From Stieleria neptunia (GTDB taxonomy: Bacteria > Planctomycetota > Planctomycetia > Pirellulales > Pirellulaceae): a stretch of 64,000 bases of DNA. Of the stretch, positions 7,583 through 18,700 are shown piece by piece; within the stretch, counting starts at the first letter, position 1; the number at the start of each line of letters is the position of its first letter. Made by a program: the position numbers and the translations under genes. The notes beneath the pieces are model-generated. The model saw nothing but the letters and a program-made list of their open reading frames with translations, made no database searches and had not been told where the DNA came from. Location: positions 9,358,938 through 9,422,937 of the forward strand of contig NZ_CP037423.1 of the NCBI RefSeq assembly GCF_007754155.1, written 5' to 3'.

Positions 7583-9202
7583 TCAACCCAGCCGCTCGAT
7601 CAGTGCGGTCGACAACTCATCGATCTTGACCCGTGTCTGCTCCAATGTGTCTCGATCGCGAATCGTGACGGTCTTGTCGCTCAGGGATTCGCCATCGACG
7701 GTGATACAGAACGGGGTGCCGGCTTCATCCTGTCGTCGGTAACGTCGGCCGACGGCGCCCTTGTCGTCGTAGAACACATTCATGTGCTGTTTCAGTTCGC
7801 CGTAAATCTCTTGCGCGACTTCGGGCATGCCGTCTTTTTTGACCAGCGGAAAAATCGCGGCTTTGATGGGGGCCAAACGCGGATGCAGTTTCATCACCGT
7901 GCGTGTCTGCATCTGCCCCTTGTCGTCGGGCGCTTGATCTTCGGTGTAGGCTTCACAGAGGAACGCCAACACGCCGCGATCGGCACCGGCGGACGGTTCG
8001 ACCACGTGCGGGATGAATTTTTCGTTGGTCGCTTCGTCGCGGTACGACAGGTCTTTGCCGCTGCCACGATACTTGGGCTTGCCGTGTTCGTTCAGTTCAA
8101 CCTGCATCGGCTCGCCTGCGGGTGAATTGGGATTCAACTTGCCTTCCATGTGGCTTCGCAAGTCGAAATCGCCACGGTGGGCGATGCCTTCCAATTCACC
8201 GTATTCACCCGGCGGCAAGAACGGAAACGCGTATTCGATGTCGGCCGTCCCGACGCTGTAGTGCGCCAGTTCCGCCGGCTCGTGCTCACGCATGATCAAC
8301 GAATCGCTCGACAGTCCCAGTTCGGTGTACCAGGCCATCCGGCGGTCGCGCCAATAACGGTACCAGGCTTGCGACTGATCCGGCGGACAGAAAAACTCGA
8401 TCTCCATCTGTTCAAACTCACGCGATCGGAACGTGAAATTCCGCGGCGTGATTTCGTTGCGAAAACTCTTTCCGATCTGGCCGATGCCGAACGGCACTTT
8501 GACGCGAGAGGAATCCAGCACGTTCTTGAAATTGACGAAAATACCTTGAGCGGTCTCCGGCCGCAGGAACGTGGTGTCGTCCTCGCCACCGAGCGCGCCC
8601 AGGGTCGTCTTGAACATCAAATTGAACTCTCGCGGCTCGGTCAGCGTGCCGAGCGTTTTCGCATCGGGGGCCAGCACCGAATCGGTGTCGTCGAGTTTGT
8701 CCAACGTCAACGATTCATCGGAAATCGTCAGCTCGTCCGCGTTCTTGGCACGCAGCTTGAAAAACTTCATCGCACGGCGACGGACCTCATCGAATTCCTG
8801 CTCGACTTCGGCCAACGTGGACACGAAAATCTTTCGGTCGCCCCGTTCGCACCAGCGTCCACGGACCTGGTCGAATCGATATCGTTTTTTTGATTCGCGA
8901 CAATCGACCATGTGATCGTGGAACAAATCGTAGTGGCCGCTGCACTTCCAAACTTGGGGGTGCATGATGATCGTGCAATCCAGCCCGACCATTTCAAAGG
9001 ATGCCGGAGCGCCCGGCGGCGTCACCAAATCGTTGTGGCCGCGGATCATGTCCTGCCACCACGCTTCCTTCAAATTGCGTTTCAGTTCCACCCCCAGCGG
9101 ACCGTAGTCCCAAAACCCCTGGACACCGCCATATATTTCGCTGGATTGGAAGAGGAAGCCACGTCGCTTGCACAGCGACACGATTTTGTCCATCGATTTC
9201 AT
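7583..9202 (-). CDS. glyQS: Glycyl-tRNA synthetase, single-chain (eukaryote/archaea-like) type
   Basis: About 539 residues from ATG 9202 (MKSMDKIVSLCKRRGF). The frame stays open to 9343, but the added 47 residues are not family-like. It charges tRNA-Gly in the cytoplasm. Class II features: YGGVQGFWDYGPLGVELKRN near the N-terminus, RPETAQGIFVNFKNV, motif 2 around GKSFRNEITPRN, REFEQMEIEFF, ELEGIAHRGDFDLRSH, and motif 3 near HVVEPSAGADRGVLAFL, followed by an anticodon-binding domain with HPRLAPIKAAIFPL. The single-chain dimeric type differs from the alpha/beta tetramer of Escherichia coli. The gene stands alone. Confidence 0.96.
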   Translation of the reverse strand: MKSMDKIVSLCKRRGFLFQSSEIYGGVQGFWDYGPLGVELKRNLKEAWWQDMIRGHNDLVTPPGAPASFEMVGLDCTIIMHPQVWKCSGHYDLFHDHMVDCRESKKRYRFDQVRGRWCERGDRKIFVSTLAEVEQEFDEVRRRAMKFFKLRAKNADELTISDESLTLDKLDDTDSVLAPDAKTLGTLTEPREFNLMFKTTLGALGGEDDTTFLRPETAQGIFVNFKNVLDSSRVKVPFGIGQIGKSFRNEITPRNFTFRSREFEQMEIEFFCPPDQSQAWYRYWRDRRMAWYTELGLSSDSLIMREHEPAELAHYSVGTADIEYAFPFLPPGEYGELEGIAHRGDFDLRSHMEGKLNPNSPAGEPMQVELNEHGKPKYRGSGKDLSYRDEATNEKFIPHVVEPSAGADRGVLAFLCEAYTEDQAPDDKGQMQTRTVMKLHPRLAPIKAAIFPLVKKDGMPEVAQEIYGELKQHMNVFYDDKGAVGRRYRRQDEAGTPFCITVDGESLSDKTVTIRDRDTLEQTRVKIDELSTALIERLG

Positions 9203-9336
9203 GGTCGGAAGGATCGAAACGTTGGTGGAAAGGGGGGGAAAGGACTCGAATTGGGAGAATGTACGTGCAATGCGTGACTTGCGGGAGGTCAGCTTCGCCC
9301 CCGCCGAGCGGTTTTGGTGGGGTCTGAGCCGAAAAA

Positions 9337-9480
9337 GGGTCAAAAAATGGAGGGGTCAAAAAATGAGAGCAAGGTCAGTCAGCGAAACGTCTGCCGCGGC
9401 GCCGCAGATTCGATTGGCCCCGCTCAGGCCGTGGCCGCTCTGCCCCCATTTTTTGACCAGCCCATTTTTTGACCAGCCCC
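9337..9480. repeat. Double inverted repeat of a cattttttgacc motif (family C)
   Basis: On the left the block ggggtcaaaaaatg occurs twice in tandem (9337-9365). On the right its complement occurs twice (about 9443-9480, ccattttttgacc), about 80 bp away. A further single copy, ccattttttgaccca, is at 11398-11412. The element fills most of the gap between the glycyl-tRNA synthetase start and the CoA-transferase stop (9203-9568), which has no gene. It could fold into a long stem. Confidence 0.7.
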
Positions 9481-9568
9481 CGCAGCGACCAGCTTGAGCG
9501 TCAATGAATCGCGGTGGGACGCGTCGGCACGCCCTTGCCCCTTTCCAATGCCACCTGCGGGGCAACAT

Positions 9569-11098
9569 TCAGAATGAGGCCGAAAAGATCCGGTCGATTT
9601 CCGACGCGGGCCCGTCTTCGTGAAGCATCGAACCGTATTGCAGAAAATTCTGGTGCAGCTTGAAACAGCGTGTCAGATCATGCTGAATATGGCTGGCCCC
9701 CGAATCGCACAAATAGCGATACAGATAATCGCGATAGTCGGGATGGGCACAACGTTCGATGATCTTCAAGGCGCGTTGTTTCGGAGCCAGACCACGCAGG
9801 TCGGCCAGCCCCTGCTCGGTGACGATCACTTGAACGGAGTGTTCGCTGTGGTCGATGTGGGTGCACATCGGGACGATCGCCGAAATGCTTCCGCCCTTGG
9901 CGACCGACGGGCACATGAAGATCGACGTGTACGCATTGCGCGTGAAGTCGCCACTGCCGCCGATTCCGTTCATGATCCGCTTGCCGCAGACATGGGTTGA
10001 ATTGACGTGCGCAAAGATATCGACTTCCAGCGCGGTGTTCATCGAAATGATCCCGAGCTGTCGCACCGCCGCGGGATTGTTGGAAATGTCTTGCGGGCGG
10101 AGCACCAGCCGCGAGGAGAAAAAGTCGTGCTGCTCGTCGAGCTGTTGCATCTGTTTCGGCGAGAGCACCAACGCACAGGTGCTGGCCCCTTTCAGCCGAC
10201 CTTGCAACATCAATTCGAACGCCGAGGACTGCAGGACTTCCGTGTACATGGTGAAATCGGGCAGATCCGGGTGCTCGCCGATCGCTTCCAGAACGGCGTT
10301 GGCAACGTTTCCCACCCCGCTTTGAATCGGCAGGAATTCGCGGGGGATCCGGCCGCAAGCGATTTCAGCGGCAAAGAATTCGGCGACATGACGGGCGATG
10401 GCCTTGTTGACGTCATTGGCTTCGGTAAAAGCCGTCGCTTCATCCGGCTCGTTCGTTTCGACGATCCCGATCACTTTGTCGGGGTCGACGCGTGCGTAGG
10501 GTTTGCCGATCCGCTGCAGGGGATGATCCAGATCGATGGCGGGGCGATACGGGGGGGTCTTGGGGATGACGATATCGGACATCTCCGCGATCCGCCGAGA
10601 CTGCCCGCGATTGAGTTCGATGATGACGTGTTCGGCGGAATGCAAAAACGCGGGGGAGGCACCGATGGAATTGGTCAGATAGACGCGTCCGTCGGCGGTG
10701 ATCTCGGACGCTTCGATCACCGCAAAATCGATCTTTCCGAAAAAACCGAACAGGGTGAACTGGGGAACGTCCGACAGGTGCATGTCGACGAAGTCCACGT
10801 CGCCCCGATTGATTTGGTCGCGAAGCGTGCGTGAAGATTGATAGGGCGCGCGCCAGCGGATCGCCTCGGCCTGGGCGAGCGTTTCGTCAAGACTGCGGCC
10901 GGTCGAAGCCCCCGTCAGCACTCGCAGCGCATACGGCAGCCCGGCGGAGTGGTCCTGTCGCGCGCGACGGGCCAGCGCCTCCGGCACGGCTTTGGCCGCC
11001 CCCGCCGGAGTGAAACCGCTGAATGCCACCATCGCCCCGTCGGGGATCAGGCCGGCCACCTCGTCAGCCTCCAGGACGGGAAAACCTTCGTAGTCCAC
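9569..11098 (-). CDS. Acetyl-CoA hydrolase / succinyl-CoA:acetate CoA-transferase family protein
   Basis: 509 residues, typical of the Cat1/Ach1/AarC family, with no signal peptide. These enzymes move CoA between succinate and acetate, or hydrolyse acetyl-CoA, through a glutamyl-CoA intermediate. Visible signatures: PDGAMVAFSGFTPAGAAKA at the N-terminus, SIGASPAFLHSAEHVIIELN, the probable catalytic Glu region FTMYTEVLQSSAFELM, then IMNGIGGSGDFTRNAY, IVPMCTHIDHSEHSVQVIVT and EQGLADLRGLAPKQRA. The ATG at 11098 gives a full-length N-terminus. It is flanked by repeats and does not appear to be in an operon. Sequence alone cannot decide transferase against hydrolase. Confidence 0.93.
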   Translation of the reverse strand: MDYEGFPVLEADEVAGLIPDGAMVAFSGFTPAGAAKAVPEALARRARQDHSAGLPYALRVLTGASTGRSLDETLAQAEAIRWRAPYQSSRTLRDQINRGDVDFVDMHLSDVPQFTLFGFFGKIDFAVIEASEITADGRVYLTNSIGASPAFLHSAEHVIIELNRGQSRRIAEMSDIVIPKTPPYRPAIDLDHPLQRIGKPYARVDPDKVIGIVETNEPDEATAFTEANDVNKAIARHVAEFFAAEIACGRIPREFLPIQSGVGNVANAVLEAIGEHPDLPDFTMYTEVLQSSAFELMLQGRLKGASTCALVLSPKQMQQLDEQHDFFSSRLVLRPQDISNNPAAVRQLGIISMNTALEVDIFAHVNSTHVCGKRIMNGIGGSGDFTRNAYTSIFMCPSVAKGGSISAIVPMCTHIDHSEHSVQVIVTEQGLADLRGLAPKQRALKIIERCAHPDYRDYLYRYLCDSGASHIQHDLTRCFKLHQNFLQYGSMLHEDGPASEIDRIFSASF

Positions 11099-11526
11099 TG
11101 AATCAGCCCCCAGTTCCGCATTGTGTTGGAAATCGGCAGACTCGAACGGAATCCAGGGATGCCTTCAATCAAGGATGCCTTCGATCAAGCCCGAAAACTC
11201 ACCCACGCCGTTCTCATCACGCGGCGCTCACGGTGCTTAAAAAGCTAGGCCACGGAGATTCAATAGATCGGTCGCCCGCGGGTTTCAATCCAATTGGGCG
11301 GCGCGAGGGTTCGGAATGTGCCGCTAAGCACCCGCGACGTAAGAGCAGAAGACGCCGACGTTACCGATCGCCGACAGGGGGCCTCCCTCTCAGCCACCCA
11401 TTTTTTGACCCACCCGCCAAGTTGCCGAGTCCGGACGTCGGGGCCGGTGCGCTGAATCCGCCCACTTGGGGATCGGAACCCTGGCGACGTTTCAGACGTT
11501 GATCGGCAGAACGTCCGGCGGACGCC
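11099..11526. other. Intergenic region with a 16-bp tandem duplication and a family C motif
   Basis: No gene is supported in these 428 bp. Two 16-bp units, ggatgccttcaatcaa and ggatgccttcgatcaa, lie directly in tandem at 11157-11188, close upstream of the CoA-transferase gene, where they could be binding sites or chance duplication. A single cattttttgacc motif lies at 11399-11410. Confidence 0.5.
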
Positions 11527-12324
11527 CTAGTACCGCGAGGTGGTCGGATAAGGCAGCGGGGTGGCGATCTGGCTGTTCGCGTTGGTGCGGGCGGCGTCCA
11601 AATTGGAGTTGATTTGGCGGCTGAGCGCCGCGACGCGTTCGGCGATCATCGGTTGGGTGTTGTTGAGCGCCAAGGCCCGCTGGTAATTCTGCAGCGCCTG
11701 GGGCAGATCGCCATCGGTTTCCCGCAACCGCGCCAGCGCCAACCAGGCTCGGGAGTTATTGGCGTCCAGCTGAACCGCGTCTTCCAGATACTTCAGTGCC
11801 GTCTGAGACTCGCCGGCCTCCTCGTACAACCGCGCCAATTCCACCCGCGGTTCCGACGCCGTCGGATGATTGGACGCCCAATTTTTGACCAACGCGAACG
11901 CACGGTCCGGACGGCCGGTGTCCATCAGCAGCACGGCCAACCCTCGATGGCACTCAATATGGTTGGGGTCGTGATCGAGACATTGGTTGTAAAGCGCTTC
12001 GGCATTGCGAAACAACGTCTCGTCATTCCGCTGGCTGGCCAGCCGATGCGTCGTGGCGGCCAAGTTGTAATAACCGTCTGGATTGCTCGGATCCTCCGCC
12101 ACCACCTGCTGAAATTGCTGCAGCGCCGCGGTGTACTGCCCCTGCTGGTGAAGCTGGGCACCCAAGACGTTTTTTCCACTCGCGGTCCAGCTGCATCCGG
12201 CCGATGAAAGGACTGGCAACAGCGCCAGCAAAAGAATCGCTGCGCGCCGACGGGTGAAAAATCGACATCCGGAGCAGGAGCCGCCGCCTTGATGGGTGGC
12301 TTTCTGTTCAGATTGAAAAGTCAT
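11527..12324 (-). CDS. TPR-repeat lipoprotein
   Basis: 265 residues. A positively charged N-terminus with FFTRRR is followed by a hydrophobic stretch AAILLLALLPVLSSAGC ending in a lipobox (LSSAGC), so it is probably exported and lipid-anchored. At least four tetratricopeptide-like units follow: GQYTAALQQFQQVVAEDPSN, then LYNQCLDHDPNHIECHRGL, ALKYLEDAVQLDANNSRAW and ALQNYQRALALNNTQP. TPR arrays form protein-binding solenoids, often in assembly complexes, so a scaffold role in the envelope is likely. The N-terminal region before the hydrophobic stretch is unusually Cys/Gly-rich. Divergent to the giant gene at 12790. Confidence 0.85.
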   Translation of the reverse strand: MTFQSEQKATHQGGGSCSGCRFFTRRRAAILLLALLPVLSSAGCSWTASGKNVLGAQLHQQGQYTAALQQFQQVVAEDPSNPDGYYNLAATTHRLASQRNDETLFRNAEALYNQCLDHDPNHIECHRGLAVLLMDTGRPDRAFALVKNWASNHPTASEPRVELARLYEEAGESQTALKYLEDAVQLDANNSRAWLALARLRETDGDLPQALQNYQRALALNNTQPMIAERVAALSRQINSNLDAARTNANSQIATPLPYPTTSRY

Positions 12325-12789
12325 TTAACTGCCATCCTGACATGTTACGACCGCACCTTCAGGGGGGATCTACTCAGACCCGCCGGAGGCATCGCGGTCC
12401 GAAGAGCGTCGCATTGTGCAGGGGAACCCTATCAACACGCGCCGAAACCACGCAAGAGAGGAACTTTCGTGCCGCAAACCACGTCGAACGGGGCACGCGT
12501 GAGCTCGCAATGCCAATCTGCACGGATTAGGACGGTCGTACCAATCATGGGAGACAGCCCAAACCCCGTGAAAAACGCCTTTTTCATTGCGGTTCCACAC
12601 GACCTAATTACACTTCGTGCCAGGTACCGCCGCGCAACAGCGCAGATCCCCTAGCTTATCGATTTTGCAACTTTTGACCTAAGACGGGTCAACTCCGACA
12701 ACCGAAGTGTTGTTGCCGGACTCAACCCCACAAGTGCTGCCCCAACAGACTGACTGCCCGCAACCCGGGCATAATGACGAGGCCTCTGG
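12325..12789. other. Divergent intergenic region upstream of the giant surface-protein gene
   Basis: 465 bp between the TPR lipoprotein start and the giant gene start. It must hold promoters for both, but I cannot point to a clear -35/-10 or -24/-12 pair. No gene is supported here; the short frames present lack coding character. Confidence 0.5.
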
Positions 12790-15700
12790 ATGACCTTCCG
12801 CAAACCATCGCATTCCCTTCGCACACATCTCAGCCGCAACTCCGGGTTGCACTCCGATGGTACGACGCCGCCGGCCGCCACTCCGCGTGCCGGCCGCAAC
12901 CGCCGCAGCGTGAAGCGCCGTGACGAGAAACGCCGGTCGCTCATGGAGAGCTTGGAGACGCGCCAATTGTTGGCCGGCCCCGAGCTGATCGGGATCCAGC
13001 CCAACGAGGGCGATTTGTTGTTCAACGGCGACACGTTGAATTTTTCGCCCAAGGAATTGGTGTTCCGATTCGACGACAACACGCGGATCGACGAGAGCAC
13101 GTTGGATGCGATTCGGATCACGCGAGCGGGCGAGGATCGGACGTTTGAATCGGCGTCGGTGACGAGCGACTTGGGGACCGGCGGGACGGCGTTGTTTGAA
13201 TTCCGCGCCCGTCAATCGGGCAGCCTGGGCAACGGCATCACGGTGGAGTTTACCGAGACCAATCGGGTCGACACGTCGGCTCCGATCATCACGACCGACG
13301 GACGCACGATCACGATCGACATCAACACCAACCCGTTGCAGCGGACGCTGGCACGTGATTTGGTTTCGGCGATCAACGGTAATCTGAGAACCAGCACCAG
13401 TGACCCGGAACTGGCCGGCGATCTGATCGAAGCGATCCAGATCAGCGGTCCATCGGGGCAACGCATCGCTTCGTCCGCCAGCGTGCAAGACAAAACGCTG
13501 GTGCTCGACGGGGCCAACGCCGCGCAAGCGGTGACCGACTTTGGGACCAACGGCGCGGTCCGTGTGCGATTGATTTCGCAGCTTCCCGGTCTGGACGGCC
13601 GCGGCACCAACCTGGTCGTCGAACAGCGGAACTTCGGCGGCCCGGCCAATCCGGTCGTCGTCGTCAGCGACCAAACGATTCGCGTCCAGGTCAACAGCTT
13701 CGCCGCTGACCCGACGACGGCCGACGAGTTTGTCACCGCGCTCAATTCCAACCCGCAAGCCTCGGCCCTGGTCCAGGCGACCATTCAGGAAGGCAACGGG
13801 GCGACCCCGATCGGACAGCGAACGGTCAACTATTCACCGATCAACTTGAGTGGTGTCAGCGACGTGGTGGTCGAGCCCGGCTTTGTCGGGCTGGGCGATT
13901 CCTCGCGCGAGGTGATCTTTCGATTTTCCGAACCGCTGCCGGACGACATCTACCAAATCGACGTGTTGGGCAGCGGAACATTCGCGCTGCGTGGCGAAGA
14001 CGGCGAAGCGTTCCAAGACGGCACCGATTTGACACGGGTGTTCAACATCAACTTGGGCCCCCAGGTGGTCGCGGTCGTCCCCGAACCGGTCCGTCGCCAA
14101 CCCAACGGAACGCTGAGCACCGAATCCGGCAAGATCGAAGTCCACTTCAACGACGACGATCTGTTGCAGTCGGCGGCCACCAACCCCGATTTCTATCAGC
14201 TGATCTTCACCCGAGACACGGTCGACAACACCGACGACGTGATCGTTCGGCTTGATCCGGGCAGCGTGACCTACAGCAACATCACGAACATCGCCACGCT
14301 GGATTACAAGCGGGCCCTGTCCCGCATCCCCGATCCGGACAACCCCGGACAACTGCTGACCGGAAACGCGCGGCTGCGAATCGGGACGGCGGAAGATTTG
14401 CCGATCGAGCCGCAGGAGATCGCCTTGCCGGTCGGCACGCCGGACGCCCCCGACGGTGCCGGCGACAGTTTCCTGACCGCGTACGATTTGAACACGACGT
14501 GGAGTTTGAGCGGAGCGACGACGACCCGTTCGGCGACGCTGGTCAGCGAGATCCGCAACGAGACGCCGTTCGAATTGGATCTTCCCGGCCCCGACGTCCC
14601 GGGCACGCGAGACATCCGGTCGGAAGACCCGTCACGGCTCGATCGCGTCGTGCCGTTGGATTACGTCCGTCAATTCGCCGACACGGTCGATGGGATCACG
14701 ACGATCGAATACGACTTCGTCGCCAGTTGGTTGGGCGATGATCCCAATCGTCCCGGGATCACCGCGGACACCAATTATTTCAACATCATCAGCGAAGAAC
14801 AGAAACAGCGTGTTCGCGAAGTGATGTCGCTGTTCAGCGAGTACTTGGGTGTCGCGTTCGTCGAAGTTTCCGATCGCGACCCCGCCGACATCGGTGGTTT
14901 TTCAATCGTCGTCGGCGACTTGTACGGGGGAGATGAACGCGAGGCGAGCGCCCAAGGCGGTTTGGCCGTGGTCACGCGTGATCGCGACGGCGACGGCGTC
15001 GATGACTTGGTCGTGATGGACTTCCAAGACTTCGACGAGTCGATCGATGATCAATTCGGCGGCGAGTTCTTCCGCGGGGCGATGTTCGGCGTCGGCCAAT
15101 TGCTCGGCTACGGCTATGCCGATGACCTGCCGCAACCGGTCACGCAAAGCACCGATTTCATTTTTCAACCGGGGACCGACAACGAGCCGGCCTATCCCAG
15201 TTACGCGGACATCGTCCACGGCCAGTATCTGTATCGGCCGGACAGCACCGACATCGACATGTATCGCTTCCAGGTCGACCAGACCGGATCGATCGCGATC
15301 GAAACCATCGCCGAACGGCTGGGCACCCCGAGCCTGTTGGACACCCAGCTTCGCCTGTACGTCGAAGACGCCAACGGGCAGTTCGTCGAGATCGCGCAGA
15401 ATGACGACTACTTCAGCAACGATTCGTTGATCCGAATCGACAACGTGAACCCCGGCAACTACATGATCGGTGTCAGCGCCAAGGGCAATGACACCTACGA
15501 TCCCGTGATTCCGGGCACCGGCTTTGGCGGTCTCAGCCAAGGCAGCTACGAGCTGCGCGTGGATTTCACACCGTCGGCGGTCAGCACGATGGTCGACGGC
15601 ACCGGCATCCCGCTCGACGGCGACGCCGACGGAACACCGGGCGGAACGTTCAACTACTGGTTCAAACCGTCCGATCCCTCCGAGACACTTTACGTCGACA

Positions 15701-18700
15701 AGGGCAACGTGACGCTGCGTCAGGCCGGCGGGTTCCTGCCGTCGGGCCTGGGTGACCTGGCCTTCATCGAAGCCTTCCAGACGCGGACGATCGGCTATGT
15801 CAACAACGCTTACGATGAAATCGACCTGGCGCTTGCCGACGCCAATCGAATGTCCATCCTCAAACAAAAGGCCTTCAACGGCACCCTGACCGAACTGAAT
15901 CAGTTGCGACTGTCGGGCAATCTGAACGACATCCAGCGGGCCGACTCGATCACCCGCTACCTGTCCGAATTGGACCTGACCATCCGCGTGCTCGGCAACG
16001 GTGGTCGTGACGGATTGGTGCACACCGCGGGCGACAACTTCAGCTACAACATCGGCGTCAACAACAACGGCTTGCCGCTGGAAGACGGCGCCGGATTGAC
16101 CCTTCCCGCGGGCGTCCAAATGATGGTCGATGCCGGCGCGATCCTGAAGTTCAGCAACACGCGTCTGGGCGTCGGCAGCATCGCGCCGACGATCGATTTG
16201 AGCGGTGCCAACCTGCAAGTGCTCGGCACGCCGACGCTGGTCACCGCCACGGGTTTGCCGGCCCGCGATGAGTCCGGCGGGATCGTCCCGGGCAGCGTCT
16301 TTTTCACCAGCGTCAACGATGATTCGATCGGTACCGGCAACCAGATCGGCGTGTTGCCGGCGGCCAAACCCGGCGATTGGGGCGGCATCGATTTCCGCGG
16401 TGATCTCGACACCGCCGACGAGTTGCGGGTCAATCCGGAAGACCAAGGCATCTTCAACAACCATATCCAATATGCGGACATTCGATACGGCGGCAGCGCC
16501 GTGCCGATCGGTGGCCGCAATGTCGTCGTCTCGCCGATCGACATGGCGATCACGCGACCGACGATTATCAACTCGACGATCAGCAATAGCGCCGACGCGG
16601 CGATCGCTGCGACCCCGGACACGTTCCGCGAAGATCGGTTCACCGACCCGAAGTATCAGCAATCCGGACACTTCACTCCCGACTACACCCGTGTCGGACC
16701 GGAGATCCACGGCAACACCGTGATCGACAACAGCATCAACGGCTTGTTCGTTCGACTGCAAACGCGAAGCGGTTCGACCCTCGAATCGGTCACCACCAGC
16801 ACGCGTTTTGACGACAGCGACATCACGCACGTGCTGACCGAAAACCTGGTGGTCGCCGGCACCCCGGGCGGTCCGATCTTGCAGTCCGATGCCCCCTCAT
16901 CGTTTCTGGTCCGATTGTCGGCCCGGCCGACCGATGGTGCCGTCCCGGCGGGCACCTACGTTTACCGATTGACCAACGTCACCGACGCCAATTTGGAGTC
17001 GGCCGCCAGCGACGCGACGGTGTCGATCACGACGACCGGCACCGGCGGCATCCTTTTGCAACAGCTGCCGACGGTCGAACCCGGCAGCGCGACCGTCGCC
17101 CGACGCCTGTACCGTGCGACCGTCGTGGGCGGCGTCCCCGGCCCGTTCGAACTGGTCGCCGAGCTCAACGCCAGCAGCACGTCGTTCACCGACCGGTTGG
17201 CCGACGGTGGCGCGGAAATGCAGCTCACCGCCAGCCCGCTGCGCAGCCGCCTGGACGCCAGTTTGGTGATCGATCCGTCGACCGTCGTGAAAATCGACTC
17301 GGCGCGAATCGAGGCCCGTTTTGGCGCCAACCTGATTGTCGAAGGCACCTCCGGCAACCCCGTGGTGATCACCAGCTTGGAAGACCAGCGGTACGGCGCC
17401 GGCGGCACCTTTGACACCAACGACCGCGGCAACGCCGCTGAAATTGCGCCCGGCGATTGGGGCGGACTGTACATCGGCCATGGCTCTTCGGCCAGCATCG
17501 ACAATGCCGTGATCGCCGGCGGCGGCGGAACGACCCGGATCGAAGGCGGCTTTGCATCCTTCAACGCGATCGAAGTCCATCAGGGCGAGTTGCGTCTGAC
17601 CAACAGCCGCATCGAGCAGAGCGCCGACGGCCGCGGCTCGCTGAACGGTACCCGCGTGGGACGCAGCGACAACGCATCGGGCGCCGTGTTCGTGCGTGCG
17701 GCAACCCCGATCATCGTCGACAACGACTTCATCGACAACGAAGCCGCGGCGATCTCGATCGACATCAACTCGCTCAACTCGCAAGAGGTCTTTGACGGCG
17801 GGCGATCGACCGGTTCGATCGAAAAGTTTGACGTCATCGGCAACAGCGGGCCGCTGATCGAAGACAACTCGATCACACGCAACGCGATCAACGGCCTGGC
17901 CGTGCGCGGCGGCGAACTGGTCACCGAAGGGGTGTGGGATGACGTCGACATCGTGCACGTCGTCACCGACATGATCGAGATCCCCAACCAACACATCTAT
18001 GGCGGTTTGCGGCTGATCAGCGATGCCCGCGGATCGCTGGTCGTCAAGTTGCAGACCCAGGAGGGCGAAGAAGACACGAACCCGGCCGGGATCGTGGTCG
18101 GCGGATCACTGCTCACCGCGGCGGATGAATTCACCGACATCGCCGATCGCATCGGCGGGTCGTTGCAATTGATCGGCCACCCCGATTTCCCCGTGATCAT
18201 GACCGCGCTATCCGATGATTTCTCCGGCGCCGGATTCACCATCGACGGCTTCGCACAAGTCGACACCGACAACGACGGCGTGATCAGCGGCGTCATCACC
18301 GGGGACGACGATGACACCGACACCGGCACGGGCGGCCAATTCGTCGGAACGCTGCCGACCGGCCCCGAAGTCAACTTGGGCAACACGATCGACAACGACG
18401 TCGCGGCGACCATCACCGGGTCGTTCACCGCGACGATCGGTGACGCCAACGAAGTGCTGACCAGTGCCACCACCGTCGAAACGCCGACCGCCCAACAGTT
18501 GCTCAACCAAGACTTCGTCTTTCAGTACAGCACCTTCCTGACCAGCGGCGGCAACACCACCGCCCTCGGTGCGACGACGATCACTCAAGCCGCGACCCTG
18601 ATCGCGGATGACCGAGTGGAAAGCCGCGGCACCTACACCGGTCCCAATGGAGACGTCAACTGGATCGCGACCAGCTACTTCATCAACGGACTGCCGACGT

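Noticed and set aside
7478..8125. Frame beginning MPGRLRVAAH, also found at the end of the gap after the EF-hand gene
   Set aside because: The peptide is just the translation of the family B repeat; the remainder is antisense to the glycyl-tRNA synthetase.
14902..16830. A 642-codon antisense frame
   Set aside because: Antisense shadow of the giant gene, low-complexity Arg/Asp/Val composition.
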